A stretch of DNA of 64,000 nt from Tagaea sp965279565 (GCA_965279565.1 OZ257249.1:558001-622000), one strand, 5' to 3'; positions 10,115 to 19,145 are shown, counted from the stretch's first letter. The notes: generated by a model not told the origin, from the letters alone. Numbers and translations are program-made.

Positions 10115-10433
10115 CGCACGTAGGCTCTGTCGGGTTGAGCCCGGAACTCCGCCGGCATTCGTCGTGTTGTTTTCTTTTGGCCGGGGATTCGGAGACGGGG
10201 GGATAAAGGGGGACGACTTCCGCTGGCAATGTAGGGACACCTACATTCGTATTTCGTAGTCACTGGAAACCATTAATACGCCACGGAAACGCGCGCCTTC
10301 AAACGATATGTAGATGACATTTGTCGTAGTGTTTTAGACAACACGCCACACCCTTCCGTCGTAATCTGCCGCGCGCAATTCCCGCAGCGATCGACAATTT
10401 TTACGGTCGCGGCGGCGCAGAGGGCCAGACCGC
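10115..10433. other. Divergent intergenic region, Crp/Fnr gene and PAS kinase
   Basis: This 319-nt gap separates the Crp/Fnr gene (leftward) from the PAS kinase gene (rightward) and should hold both promoters. The middle (about 10225-10345) is AT-richer than the flanking genes. Apart from the perfect dyad at 10228-10247 I see no other strong structure and no additional ORF worth calling. Confidence 0.6.
10228..10247. promoter_or_regulatory. Perfect inverted repeat, candidate Crp/Fnr operator
   Basis: AATGTAGG and CCTACATT are perfect inverted 8-mers around a 4-base centre (GACA). The two-arm, four-base-spacer geometry is that of Fnr-class sites (TTGAT-N4-ATCAA), but the bases are GTAGG-N4-CCTAC. 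It lies 114 nt before the Crp/Fnr gene start, whose recognition helix is also non-standard. It could serve either divergent gene. Confidence 0.5.
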
Positions 10434-11579
<1,146 letters not shown>

Positions 11580-11583
11580 ACGG

Positions 11584-12411
11584 CTAGAGCCGTGCCGGCG
11601 CGGGCCCGCCGAGCGAGGAGATCGGCGTGACGACCGGTGGTGCGGGAACGAAGGGCGGCAGGCGGTTCGTCAGCCCGTCGGCATAGTGCCGGTGGCGCCG
11701 GGCGCTGTACTCGACCCAGCGCTCGAACGCGGCCATTCGGCCGGGCGAGCGGATGCGCACCGCCTCGATCCAGTCGTCCGAGTTCTGCGAGACGACGCCG
11801 AAGGTCGACACGGCGGCATAGTGGGACATCGCGATCCGCAGATCCCGGCGCACGATCCAGTGTTGCGTGCCGAGCAGCGACACCGGCATGAGATCGGCCT
11901 TCGTCGCGGCGTAGCGCACGCCCGCCAGCTCGAAGGGCTGCGCGTTCTCGAACTTCCAGTTCGGTCGGAGGGCGCGCACGTACCAGCAATCGTGCTCGAC
12001 CTCCGACTTGTAGCTGTCGACGATGTGCAGCGAAGTCTGGTTCTCGCAGTTGCGGTTGCGGCTCCAGAGCACCGGCCGGTGCGTGGCGCTCGCCGTGATC
12101 GTGATCAGGCCGAGCACCCGGTCGCCGCCCGTGCCGGCGTTGAAACGCATCAGCATGACCTGCGCGTCGAAGCCGGACTGGCTGCCTTCGACCGAACTTG
12201 TGCGCGGCTCGGCCCCCGACACGACGGTCCATTCGCCGTCGGGCAGGTCGAACACGGCGCGCCCCACCTGCACGCGGCCGGTGACGACCGTGCCGGGCGG
12301 CTGGCGGTGGAGGCTGGTGGCGTCTCCCGAGGAAAGCTGGTCCGGCGTGCAGCCGGCAAGGAGGAAGGCAAGGGCGATCGACGCGATCGCGGTCCGGACG
12401 ACAGAGGCCAT
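11584..12411 (-). CDS. Hypothetical lipoprotein
   Basis: A 275-residue protein with a signal peptide and lipobox LLAGC (lipidated Cys21), so it should be anchored in the envelope. I do not recognise the mature domain. It has beta-rich patterns such as VFDLPDGEWTVVSG, two cysteines around NCENQT and HDCWYVRAL that might pair, and a Pro-rich tail. A TATATC -10-like element and a dyad (12441-12457) lie just upstream. The flgE-like gene is on the same strand 90 nt upstream, so read-through from it is possible. Confidence 0.7.
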   Translation of the reverse strand: MASVVRTAIASIALAFLLAGCTPDQLSSGDATSLHRQPPGTVVTGRVQVGRAVFDLPDGEWTVVSGAEPRTSSVEGSQSGFDAQVMLMRFNAGTGGDRVLGLITITASATHRPVLWSRNRNCENQTSLHIVDSYKSEVEHDCWYVRALRPNWKFENAQPFELAGVRYAATKADLMPVSLLGTQHWIVRRDLRIAMSHYAAVSTFGVVSQNSDDWIEAVRIRSPGRMAAFERWVEYSARRHRHYADGLTNRLPPFVPAPPVVTPISSLGGPAPARL

Positions 12412-12440
12412 TTTTGATATATCCAGTCTGCAGTTTCACC

Positions 12441-12457
12441 GGTTGATTGTATCAACC
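12441..12457. promoter_or_regulatory. Dyad GGTTGAT-TGT-ATCAACC
   Basis: A perfect 7-bp inverted repeat with a 3-base centre in the 90-nt gap between the flgE-like gene and the lipoprotein gene. It resembles an Fnr/FixK box (TTGAT-N4-ATCAA) but the spacer is one base short. It lies about 30 nt before the lipoprotein start, so it may be an operator; it might also act as a weak terminator stem for the upstream gene, though no T-run follows. Confidence 0.35.
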
Positions 12458-12501
12458 ATAGACCGCAGGCCGGGCGGGTTCAACCTTCGCGGCGCACCCG
12501 C

Positions 12502-13869
12502 CTAGCGCTGGCGCAACCGGACGAGTTCCTTGAGCATCGCGTCGCTCGCCGCGACGAGGCGCGCACTGGCCGAGTAGGCGCGCTGGGCGACCATCGTGCG
12601 CACGAGCTCGTCGCCCAGATCGACGTTGGAGGCTTCGCCCGCATTGGCCGCGAAGGCGCCCTGCCCGCTTGCACCCAGTGTGGGATCGCCCGATGCGGCA
12701 CCCGCACGGAACGCCTCGCCGTCGGCCGCGACGAGCCCGCCCGGGTTGGCGAAGTTCGCCAGCGAGAGCTGGTATTGCGGCACGGTGCGGCCGTTGGAAT
12801 AGGTCGCGTAGACCTGGCCTGCCGCGTCGATGCCCGCCCCGATGAACGTGCCGGCGGTCGCACCGTCGGCCGTGGATTTCGAGATCGAGATCGTCGTCCC
12901 GCCGAACGACGTGACGCCGCCCGGTGCGCCGAGCTGCGAGGGTGTCGCGGAACTCGACGAAGGTGCGCCGAACTCGACCGCGATCTGCTGCAGCGGGGCG
13001 GGCGTGGCGGTGGGTGCGCCGTAGCCGATCGTCACGCGGCCGGCCGCACTGGCCGCCGACAGCGTGGCGGGATTGGTCGACTGCACGCCGACGGCAACCG
13101 GCAGGCCCGCATCGACATTGGCGGTCGTGCCGAACGAGAAATCCAGCGCGAGGCTTTCCGGCCCGTTGGCGGAACCCGTGCGCGCGGTCAGCACAGCGCG
13201 CCACTGCGGCACCGTACCCGCGGCGGAAGCCGGGATCGCGGCCGTCCCGGTCGTCGCACCCGCGGGCACGCCGGGCAGCGTGCCGCCGGCGGTCGTGCGG
13301 TTGTACCAGACGATGTCGAAGCTGCGCGTGTTGCCCTGCGCGTCCACGATCGCGACCGAGCCGCCGTTGAAGACGGTGCCGGGCGGGGCGTTCGCCGGCA
13401 GGTTGGCGGCGTAGCTTGCCGTCGTCGTCGGCTGGGCGGGGACCGCAGCACGGTCGATCCGCACGGGCACCAGCGGCCCGGTCGCGTTGACCGCGCGCGC
13501 CTGCAGCACGTTGCCCGCCCCGTTGCGCAGGTACCCTTCCGCATCGGGTGCGAAATCGCCGCGGCGCGTATAGAGGATCTCGGCTCCGGCCGACGCGTTC
13601 GCGCGCACCGGCAGCCAGCCCGAACCGGTGACCGCGATGGACGTGGCACTCGCCGTCTGCAGGATCGCCCCCTGCACCGAAGCGCTGAGTGCGGGCGTGG
13701 CGGATACCCCGCCGCCCGCCCCGTTCTGGCCGACATAGCTGGACAGCCGCGCCTCGACGGCCTTGTAGCCGCCGGTCTGCGCGTTCGCGATGTTGCCGGC
13801 GCGCTGGGCGACCGAGCCGCTATTGGCAAAGAGCGCGCTGAGCGCCGAGTTGAGGGCGGAGGACGACAT
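12502..13869 (-). CDS. FlgE-like flagellar hook / basal-body protein
   Basis: A 455-residue protein of the flagellar rod-hook family. The N-terminus (MSSSALNSALSALFANSGSV, then NIANAQTGGYKA) is the bb_rod motif, the middle carries FlgE/F/G segments such as YTRRGDFAPDAEGYLRNGAGN, and the C-terminus (DLGDELVRTMVAQRAYSASAR then a short tail) is the conserved coiled-coil end. The length fits FlgE better than FlgF/FlgG. It is isolated from other hook genes here. The start is immediately preceded by a 20-nt perfect hairpin and I see no ordinary ribosome-binding site. Confidence 0.88.
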   Translation of the reverse strand: MSSSALNSALSALFANSGSVAQRAGNIANAQTGGYKAVEARLSSYVGQNGAGGGVSATPALSASVQGAILQTASATSIAVTGSGWLPVRANASAGAEILYTRRGDFAPDAEGYLRNGAGNVLQARAVNATGPLVPVRIDRAAVPAQPTTTASYAANLPANAPPGTVFNGGSVAIVDAQGNTRSFDIVWYNRTTAGGTLPGVPAGATTGTAAIPASAAGTVPQWRAVLTARTGSANGPESLALDFSFGTTANVDAGLPVAVGVQSTNPATLSAASAAGRVTIGYGAPTATPAPLQQIAVEFGAPSSSSATPSQLGAPGGVTSFGGTTISISKSTADGATAGTFIGAGIDAAGQVYATYSNGRTVPQYQLSLANFANPGGLVAADGEAFRAGAASGDPTLGASGQGAFAANAGEASNVDLGDELVRTMVAQRAYSASARLVAASDAMLKELVRLRQR

Positions 13870-13871
13870 GC

Positions 13872-13891
13872 CCGGATTTTACCAAATCCGG
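13872..13891 (-). promoter_or_regulatory. Hairpin abutting the flgE-like start codon
   Basis: CCGGATTT and AAATCCGG are perfect inverted 8-mers around a 4-nt loop and end only two bases before the ATG at 13869. In the mRNA this stem would occupy the place of the ribosome-binding site. It could repress translation until melted or bound, or be a protein operator at the DNA level. Confidence 0.45.
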
Positions 13892-14028
13892 CGCTGGTTG
13901 CCCTCAACGAAGAATTGCGGCGGTAGCCGGGAATGCAGGGCGCAATCCCCTGTAACACGGACCCGTCTTGCCGGCCGGCCCGGCCGCACGCCAGACTTGG
14001 CGCCAAGAAACCGCCCCCCACAGAGGAG

Positions 14029-14979
14029 ATGCCCGTGACGCTCGACGCACCCGACGCCCCCCTCGCCCTCGTCCCCGCCGTCGCGGATTCAAGCCCCGCC
14101 GCCGGCACGACCCAGATCGAGATCGACCGCCGCGTCTTCGAGCTCTACGACGAGTACTGCCACGGCGGCATGGACCGGCGCACGTTCCTGCTGCGCGCCG
14201 CGGCCGTCACGGCCGGCGGCCTGGCGATGGCGCATGCGCTGATGCCGCGCTACGCGAACGCGCAGACGATCTCGTTCACCGATACGCGCATCAAGGCGAA
14301 CTACGTGAGCTATCCCTCGCCCGGCGGCTCGTCGGGCACGATGCGCGGCTATCTCGTGCGCCCGGCCGGCAACGGCCCGTTCGGCACGGTGCTGGTGATC
14401 CACGAGAACCGCGGCCTCAACCCCTATATCGAGGACGTGGCGCGCCGTGCGGCCGTCGAAGGCTTCATCGCGCTCGCCCCCGACGGGCTCGCCCCCGTGG
14501 GCGGCTATCCGGGCAACGACGACGACGGGCGCACGCTGCAGGCGGGCCTCGACCAGGCGAAGCTGCGCACCGACATGCTCAACAGCGCGAAGTACGTGAA
14601 GACGCTCGCCGGCTCGAACGGCAAGCTCGGCGCGACCGGCTTCTGCTGGGGCGGGGGCACCACGAACTGGCTCGCCGCACAGATGGGGGCCGACATGCAC
14701 GCGGCCGCGCCGTTCTACGGCCCCGCAGCCGACACCGCGAGCGTGCCCAACATCAAGTCGGCGATCCTCGCGCACTATGCCGAGGACGATTCGCGCATCA
14801 ACGAGATGTGGCCCGCGTACGAAGCCGCACTGAAAGCCGCCGGCGTGCCGCACGAGCGCCACGTCTATCCGGGCACGCAGCACGGCTTCCACAACAACTC
14901 GACCCCGCGCTACCAGGAAGCGGCGGCGAAGCTGGCGTGGGAGCGCACGGTGGCGCACTTCAAGAAGCATCTGGCGTAG
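14029..14979 (+). CDS. Exported dienelactone hydrolase-family protein (Tat signal)
   Basis: A 316-residue protein with a long polar leader and a twin-arginine signal (DRRTFLLRAAAV, hydrophobic stretch, ANA cleavage site), then an alpha/beta hydrolase of the dienelactone hydrolase family. The catalytic triad is visible: Cys206 in GFCWGG, Asp in AEDDSRIN and His in GTQHGFHN. ATG 14029 directly abuts GAGGAG, while GTG 14035 has ideal spacing to it and may be the true start. It heads a run of four exported hydrolases. The substrate is unknown; family members open lactones and esters. Confidence 0.88.
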   Translation: MPVTLDAPDAPLALVPAVADSSPAAGTTQIEIDRRVFELYDEYCHGGMDRRTFLLRAAAVTAGGLAMAHALMPRYANAQTISFTDTRIKANYVSYPSPGGSSGTMRGYLVRPAGNGPFGTVLVIHENRGLNPYIEDVARRAAVEGFIALAPDGLAPVGGYPGNDDDGRTLQAGLDQAKLRTDMLNSAKYVKTLAGSNGKLGATGFCWGGGTTNWLAAQMGADMHAAAPFYGPAADTASVPNIKSAILAHYAEDDSRINEMWPAYEAALKAAGVPHERHVYPGTQHGFHNNSTPRYQEAAAKLAWERTVAHFKKHLA

Positions 14980-14999
14980 CTCGCGGCGAGGGCGGCGGC

Positions 15000-15887
15000 A
15001 TGCGCGCTGCCCCGTTCATCGCGCTGCTGCTGTTCGCGGCACCGGCCGCGGGCCAGATCGCGGCGCCCGGTCCGGTCGGCGCGCCGACGGGACCGGCCCG
15101 CGAGCAGCTGCACTGGGTGCCGTTTCCGGCACCGCCGGCCGCGCGCAAGGCGCTGCTGCTGATGCGCGTGTGCCGGCCGCCCGGCGACGGGCCGGTCAAG
15201 CTTGCGCTGATCAATCACGGCGCGCCGCCCGACGCGAAGCGCCGGCCGACGATGGAACCCACGCGCTGCGACCGGGAAGCCACGCGCTGGTTCATGGATC
15301 GCGGCTTCGCCGTCGCCTATCCGATGCGCCGCGGCTATGGCCAGACCGGCGGTGTGTGGGCCGAGAACTACGGCAAGTGCGAGGCGCCCGATTTCCACCG
15401 CGCCGGGCTTGCCGCCGCGGACGACGTGCAGGCCGCCCTCGCCTATGCGCAGGCACTCCCCTTCGTGCGCAAGGACGCGACGATCGTCGTCGGCCTGTCG
15501 GCGGGCGGCTGGGCGACGATGGCGCTCGCCAGCCGCAATCCGGCGAACGTGAAGGCGCTGGTCAATTTCGCCGGCGGGCGCGGGGCGCACCGCAACAACG
15601 AACCCAACAACAACTGCGAGCCGGCCGCCCTCGTCGAGGCAAGTGCGCGTTACGGCGCGAAGGCGCGCCAGCCGATGCTGTGGGTCTATGCCGGCAACGA
15701 CACCTATATCGCGCCCGCGATCGCGCGCCCGATGCATGCGGCCTTCGAGAAGGCGGGCGGCATTGCGCGCTTCGAGGCGGTCGAGAGCTACGGCACCGAA
15801 GGGCACAACCTGTTCTTCGGCAGCGGTGGCTCGCGCATCTGGGGCCTGATGGTCGAACGCCATCTCGCCGAACGCGGCGTGCGCTGA
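15000..15887 (+). CDS. Secreted alpha/beta hydrolase
   Basis: A 295-residue protein with a Sec signal peptide (cleavage near AAGQ) and a peptidase S9/dienelactone-like alpha/beta hydrolase fold. The nucleophile elbow is GLSAGG (Ser167), with a candidate Asp in YAGNDTYI and His in TEGHNLFF. Four cysteines (CRP, CDRE, GKCEAP, NNCEP) fit disulphides in a periplasmic protein. It starts 20 nt after the Tat hydrolase gene and ends 2 nt before the next gene, so it belongs to the same operon. Substrate unknown. Confidence 0.82.
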   Translation: MRAAPFIALLLFAAPAAGQIAAPGPVGAPTGPAREQLHWVPFPAPPAARKALLLMRVCRPPGDGPVKLALINHGAPPDAKRRPTMEPTRCDREATRWFMDRGFAVAYPMRRGYGQTGGVWAENYGKCEAPDFHRAGLAAADDVQAALAYAQALPFVRKDATIVVGLSAGGWATMALASRNPANVKALVNFAGGRGAHRNNEPNNNCEPAALVEASARYGAKARQPMLWVYAGNDTYIAPAIARPMHAAFEKAGGIARFEAVESYGTEGHNLFFGSGGSRIWGLMVERHLAERGVR

Positions 15888-15889
15888 CC

Positions 15890-16729
15890 ATGCGTTCGCT
15901 CGTCGCGGCCACGCTCCTGCTTCTCGCGATGGCAGCGGGGGCCGATGCCCAGACCGATGCCGCCCAGCGCTTCGTCGTCGTGCAGCGCGGGCAGATGCCG
16001 GTGATCCTGTCGGCCCCGCATGGCGGGCCGGACCGGATGCCGGGCGTGGCCGACCGCGTGCGCCCCGATCCGTCGTCCGCCGCCGCCACAAGATGGGGCG
16101 GCTTCCATGGCGGGGCGGGCGACGTGGGCACGTTCGAGCTCACACAACTCGTCGCCGCGCGCGTGAAGGCGAAGACCGGCCGAGCACCCTACGTGGTGCT
16201 CAACCGCGCGCAGCGCCGACATGTCGACATCAACCGGCCCGCGGACCTCGCCTACGATCCGCCGGGCACGGACGGGCCCAGGCAGGTCTACGACGCCTAT
16301 CACCGGGCGCTGGCGGAATTCTGCCGCGAGGTGACGCAGACCTACGGGCGCGGCCTGCTGCTCGACATCCACGGCCAGGACGCCGCGCGCGACACGGTGT
16401 TCCGCGGAACGTCCGACGGCCGCACGGTGCGCCACCTGCTGCACAGGGACGGGCCGGCCGCGCTGACGGGCCCCGACAGCATCTTCGGCATCCTCGCCGC
16501 GAAGGGCCGCGACGTGAACCCGGCCATCGGCGCGTCCGCGCAGGAGGACCGCCGCTTCAACGGCGGCTACATCGTCGTGACCTATGGCGGCGCGGCACGC
16601 AGCACGGTCGACGCGATCCAGATCGAGTTCGGCACGAACCAGCGCGCGAAGGCCGGCCGCGCGAAATCGGCCGAGGACCTGGCGGATGCGATCGTCGGGT
16701 TCGCGGAGAAATACCTGCCGAAGCAATGA
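15890..16729 (+). CDS. Secreted N-formylglutamate amidohydrolase-like protein
   Basis: A 279-residue protein with a Sec signal peptide (LLLLAMAAGADAQ) followed by a domain that resembles the N-formylglutamate deformylase family: VILSAPHGGPDRMPG near the start, NRAQRRHVDINRP, LLLDIHGQD, and a C-terminal IQIEFGTNQRA. The His, Asp and Glu residues in these motifs look like a metal site. The family normally acts on small formylated or acylated amino acids; an exported version must act in the periplasm, so the true substrate is uncertain. The start is 2 nt after the previous stop, consistent with one operon. Confidence 0.65.
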   Translation: MRSLVAATLLLLAMAAGADAQTDAAQRFVVVQRGQMPVILSAPHGGPDRMPGVADRVRPDPSSAAATRWGGFHGGAGDVGTFELTQLVAARVKAKTGRAPYVVLNRAQRRHVDINRPADLAYDPPGTDGPRQVYDAYHRALAEFCREVTQTYGRGLLLDIHGQDAARDTVFRGTSDGRTVRHLLHRDGPAALTGPDSIFGILAAKGRDVNPAIGASAQEDRRFNGGYIVVTYGGAARSTVDAIQIEFGTNQRAKAGRAKSAEDLADAIVGFAEKYLPKQ

Positions 16730-16848
16730 AGTTTCCTGTCTTGCCGATTGCCACAAGTATTGTGGACAGATAGGCTTCCAACCACAACGTGCGCGCGGGC
16801 AATCCGGCCGGCAACCGGCACGACCTCTTCCTGCAGGGGGCCGACGTG

Positions 16849-17811
16849 ATGCGATTCGTCAAGGTGGTGGCGGCAGCCGGTCTGGCCTGCATGGGGCTCG
16901 GCGCCTGCGTCACCACGTCGCCGGCCGACCCCGCTTCGCTCCGGCTGGCCGCGGAAGTCCCGATCTTCGACATGCACATGCACATCTATCGCGGGCTCGC
17001 GTCGCCGCGGCTGTTGGCGACGATGGACCGGAACGGCGTGCGCTGGGGCGGCGGCGTGGGGGCCGCCACGCCGTTCGCGGAAATCCGGCACTTCCGCGAG
17101 GACCTGAAGGACCGCTACTACCCGACGCTCGCGCAGGGCGAGATGGCGGTCAGCTATTCGCAGGGCGGCGTGGCCGCGATGGAGAACGAAATACACCCGT
17201 CGATGAAGTGGGCCATCGAGCAGGGACCGGCCATGCTGTCGTCGCGGCAGGCCTTCGGCTACGGCGAACTGATCCTCAACAACCTGAATTCGTCGGGCGT
17301 TCCGGCGTTCCGGCGCCGCGCCCGGGTGGACGCGCCCATCTTCCGCAAGATGTTCGCACTGGTGGCCGAGCATGGCGGCATCGTCCAGCTCCATATCGAG
17401 CCGCACTCGGCGTCGATCCTCGAACTGCGCAATCTCCTGCGGGATTTCCCGCAGGTTCCGGTCGTGCTGTCGCACTGCCTGGCGGTCACCACCGGCCCGT
17501 CGGAGGTCGAGGCGCTGTTCGACGCGTGGCCGCAGGTCCATTGCGAGCTTTCCTCGCGCAGCCAGACCAGCATGGCACGCCTGCCCGCCGCGCAGGTCTA
17601 CGGCTTCGACTTCGCAAGGCCGCAATGGCTGGCGTCCATCGAGAAATACCCCGACCGCTACATGGTCGGCACCGACGTGACGTCGGACAGCGAAAGCTTC
17701 GACGACGAAGTGAAGCAGATCCGCAACGGCCTGCTGGCGCGCCTGAAGCCGGAGACGCTGCTGAAGGTCGCCAATGGAAATGCGAAGCGGCTGATGAAGG
17801 TGGGGGAGTAG
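16849..17811 (+). CDS. Amidohydrolase-family lipoprotein
   Basis: A 320-residue TIM-barrel metal-dependent hydrolase with a lipoprotein signal (LGAC, lipidated Cys20). The DxHxH metal motif DMHMH, VQLHIEP, VVLSHC and VGTDVTSD are the four metal/active-site strands of Amidohydro_2 proteins. ATG 16849 is chosen because CAGGGGG precedes it and the signal peptide begins there. It follows the deformylase-like gene after 119 nt, so it may have its own promoter. It ends the exported-hydrolase cluster; downstream base composition changes sharply. Confidence 0.8.
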   Translation: MRFVKVVAAAGLACMGLGACVTTSPADPASLRLAAEVPIFDMHMHIYRGLASPRLLATMDRNGVRWGGGVGAATPFAEIRHFREDLKDRYYPTLAQGEMAVSYSQGGVAAMENEIHPSMKWAIEQGPAMLSSRQAFGYGELILNNLNSSGVPAFRRRARVDAPIFRKMFALVAEHGGIVQLHIEPHSASILELRNLLRDFPQVPVVLSHCLAVTTGPSEVEALFDAWPQVHCELSSRSQTSMARLPAAQVYGFDFARPQWLASIEKYPDRYMVGTDVTSDSESFDDEVKQIRNGLLARLKPETLLKVANGNAKRLMKVGE

Positions 17812-17947
17812 GGGGGAAGAGGCGTTGTGCTGGCGGCGCGCAGCGTCGACCATCAGGCCGATGCTGAGGGCGCCGAAGCCAAGCCCCGCCAGACGCACTC
17901 GTCATACCGCATCTCATTTGCGGTAGCCCGAACTTGTTTAAGATCAC

Positions 17948-17977
17948 CGAGTGATTGCATAGCTTCTAGATCACTCG
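17948..17977. repeat. Inverted repeat in AT-rich gap
   Basis: CGAGTGAT (17948-17955) and ATCACTCG (17970-17977) are perfect inverted 8-mers 14 nt apart, and a further GATCAC at 17942 overlaps the first arm. They lie in the 252-nt gap (17812-18063) where composition drops from GC-rich to AT-richer, about 90 nt before the membrane-protein start. This may be an operator or the scar of an insertion; there is no transposase. Confidence 0.35.
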
Positions 17978-18063
17978 TAGGACATTAAAGATATATAGCC
18001 AGCAAGGTCTGACGCTGCAGTCACACGTTGACAGTCTCAGACTACAGTTGCAGGTTATTTTGT

Positions 18064-18651
18064 ATGAACGACACTTCTCCAAAATATCCATTCGACAGCT
18101 TCCAAAATTTTGAGAAGCATTGGGAAGCTGTTGTGGGGCCGCATATGCTCCGAGCCAAAGACGCGCTTGGTCATACGGTCGCTTATGGTCAAATGTACCT
18201 CAAGGCAATGCTGGTACTAAACGGCGGCGGCATATTTGTTGTGCCGGCATTTGCGGAAGCTCTCGGCGATCTTTGGGGAACTGGCCACATTGCGCCGGTC
18301 GTTGCAGTTAGCTGCTTCATATTTGGCGTCGTTAGCGCGGCCACCTCAACTGGGCTCGCGTTCTATGCTTTCTTGTGTTTGCAGGGGCATTATACAGTTG
18401 CTGCAACTCGAGCAGGAGCGGCCCTCAACAATCAGTATCGGTCTATCGTCGTCGACGGGAAATGGGTCGCACGTGACGACGCACCTTCTGCTGACGAAAA
18501 AAAGTGGGTGCGAAGAGCAAGGTCTTGCGACCTAGTTGCGCAAGGATTTGGTTGGCTATCAGGCTTTGCCTTTATCGCTGGGTCGCTGGCAGGGGTGTAT
18601 ATAATTGGCTGCGGCTCAGATGGTGGGCAGGGGCTCCGCATCTGCAGCTAA
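18064..18651 (+). CDS. Hypothetical membrane protein, atypical composition
   Basis: A 195-residue protein I cannot assign. It has an amphipathic N-terminus (SFQNFEKHWEAVVGPHM), two or three hydrophobic segments (about residues 48-65, 72-100 and 165-185) and a charged cytoplasmic stretch between them. The gene has many A/T-ending codons, unlike its GC-rich neighbours, which suggests recent acquisition. The start ATG 18064 has no clear ribosome-binding site; an upstream in-frame TTG at 18028 is possible. It ends 21 nt from the 3' end of tRNA-Thr, a typical place for integrated DNA, although no integrase is present. Confidence 0.55.
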   Translation: MNDTSPKYPFDSFQNFEKHWEAVVGPHMLRAKDALGHTVAYGQMYLKAMLVLNGGGIFVVPAFAEALGDLWGTGHIAPVVAVSCFIFGVVSAATSTGLAFYAFLCLQGHYTVAATRAGAALNNQYRSIVVDGKWVARDDAPSADEKKWVRRARSCDLVAQGFGWLSGFAFIAGSLAGVYIIGCGSDGGQGLRICS

Positions 18652-18672
18652 ATAATCTAAACGGATAAAAAA

Positions 18673-18747
18673 TGGTGCCGCAGGAGGGAATTGAACCCCC
18701 GACCCGCGCATTACGAATGCGCTGCTCTACCCCTGAGCTACTGCGGC
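18673..18747 (-). tRNA. tRNA-Thr (anticodon CGT)
   Basis: A complete cloverleaf can be folded on the minus strand: acceptor GCCGCAG/CTGCGGC, D arm GCTC...GAGC, anticodon stem GCGCA/TGCGC with loop TTCGTAA (anticodon CGT, reads ACG), and T arm GGGGG-TTCAATT-CCCTC with one G-U pair. The CCA end is encoded (TGG at 18673-18675 on the plus strand). On the minus strand TTGCGC and TAGGTT at 17-nt spacing, about 28 nt upstream of the tRNA, are a possible promoter. Confidence 0.95.
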
Positions 18748-18939
18748 ACTGTGGGGCAATTTCGAATCGCGCGGGAACCTACAGGAGCAAGGCGGCCGGC
18801 GCAAGTGACAGGGTTCCGGCATTGGCGCGTTTGTATTAGGTCTATTTTCTTGACAACTACCGGGTGTTTCCGCAGAATGCGCGGCGTTGGTCTGCCGTGC
18901 TCTTTGACAAGTGAATATGTCCACCCTGCCCCGCCGCCT

Positions 18940-18952
18940 TGCAACGGTTGCA
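18940..18952. repeat. Palindrome TGCAAC-G-GTTGCA, copy 1
   Basis: A perfect 6+1+6 palindrome. Its reverse complement is the same 13-mer found at 56734-56746. Downstream, CCGTTGCATC (19004-19013) also recurs in reverse orientation at 56721-56730. Confidence 0.5.
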
Positions 18953-18993
18953 CGATCCCGGTTGCAGTAACATCGCTGTAACTTCAATGGGAT

Positions 18994-19014
18994 GGATGCG
19001 TTACCGTTGCATCC
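18994..19014. repeat. Inverted repeat GGATGC-N9-GCATCC
   Basis: Perfect 6-bp arms around a 9-nt loop (GTTACCGTT), in the same non-coding region as the palindrome 42 nt earlier. Possible operator or RNA hairpin; not followed by a T-run, so not an obvious terminator. Confidence 0.35.
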
Positions 19015-19145
19015 GTCGCGCGCGATGGCCCGGTGCTCCGGCCGCATCCGGTGTCATACGTCGCCGCGCACGCGGAAGTTACCTTCGTTGCGGATCAACG
19101 GGATAAACAGGTTACCGTCGCCTGTCGTAATCTATTTGCCTTGCC

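Larger units (their letters stand above)
18748..19145. other. 398-nt non-coding region rich in GTTGC/GTTACC words
   Basis: No convincing ORF. Besides the tRNA-Thr promoter, the stretch from 18940 to 19130 contains repeated related words: the TGCAAC-G-GTTGCA palindrome (18940-18952), CGGTTGCAGTAAC, GCTGTAAC, GTTACCGTTGC, GTTACCTTCGTTGC and GTTACCGTCGCC. It could be an operator array, a small RNA locus or residue of a mobile element. The 13-bp palindrome recurs near the other low-GC gene at 56734. Confidence 0.5.

Noticed and set aside
17812..17898. Short minus-strand peptide resembling a PEP-CTERM/membrane anchor (LAGLGFGALSIGLMVDAARR)
   Set aside because: No upstream gene in frame and a stop directly before it; too short to distinguish from chance.
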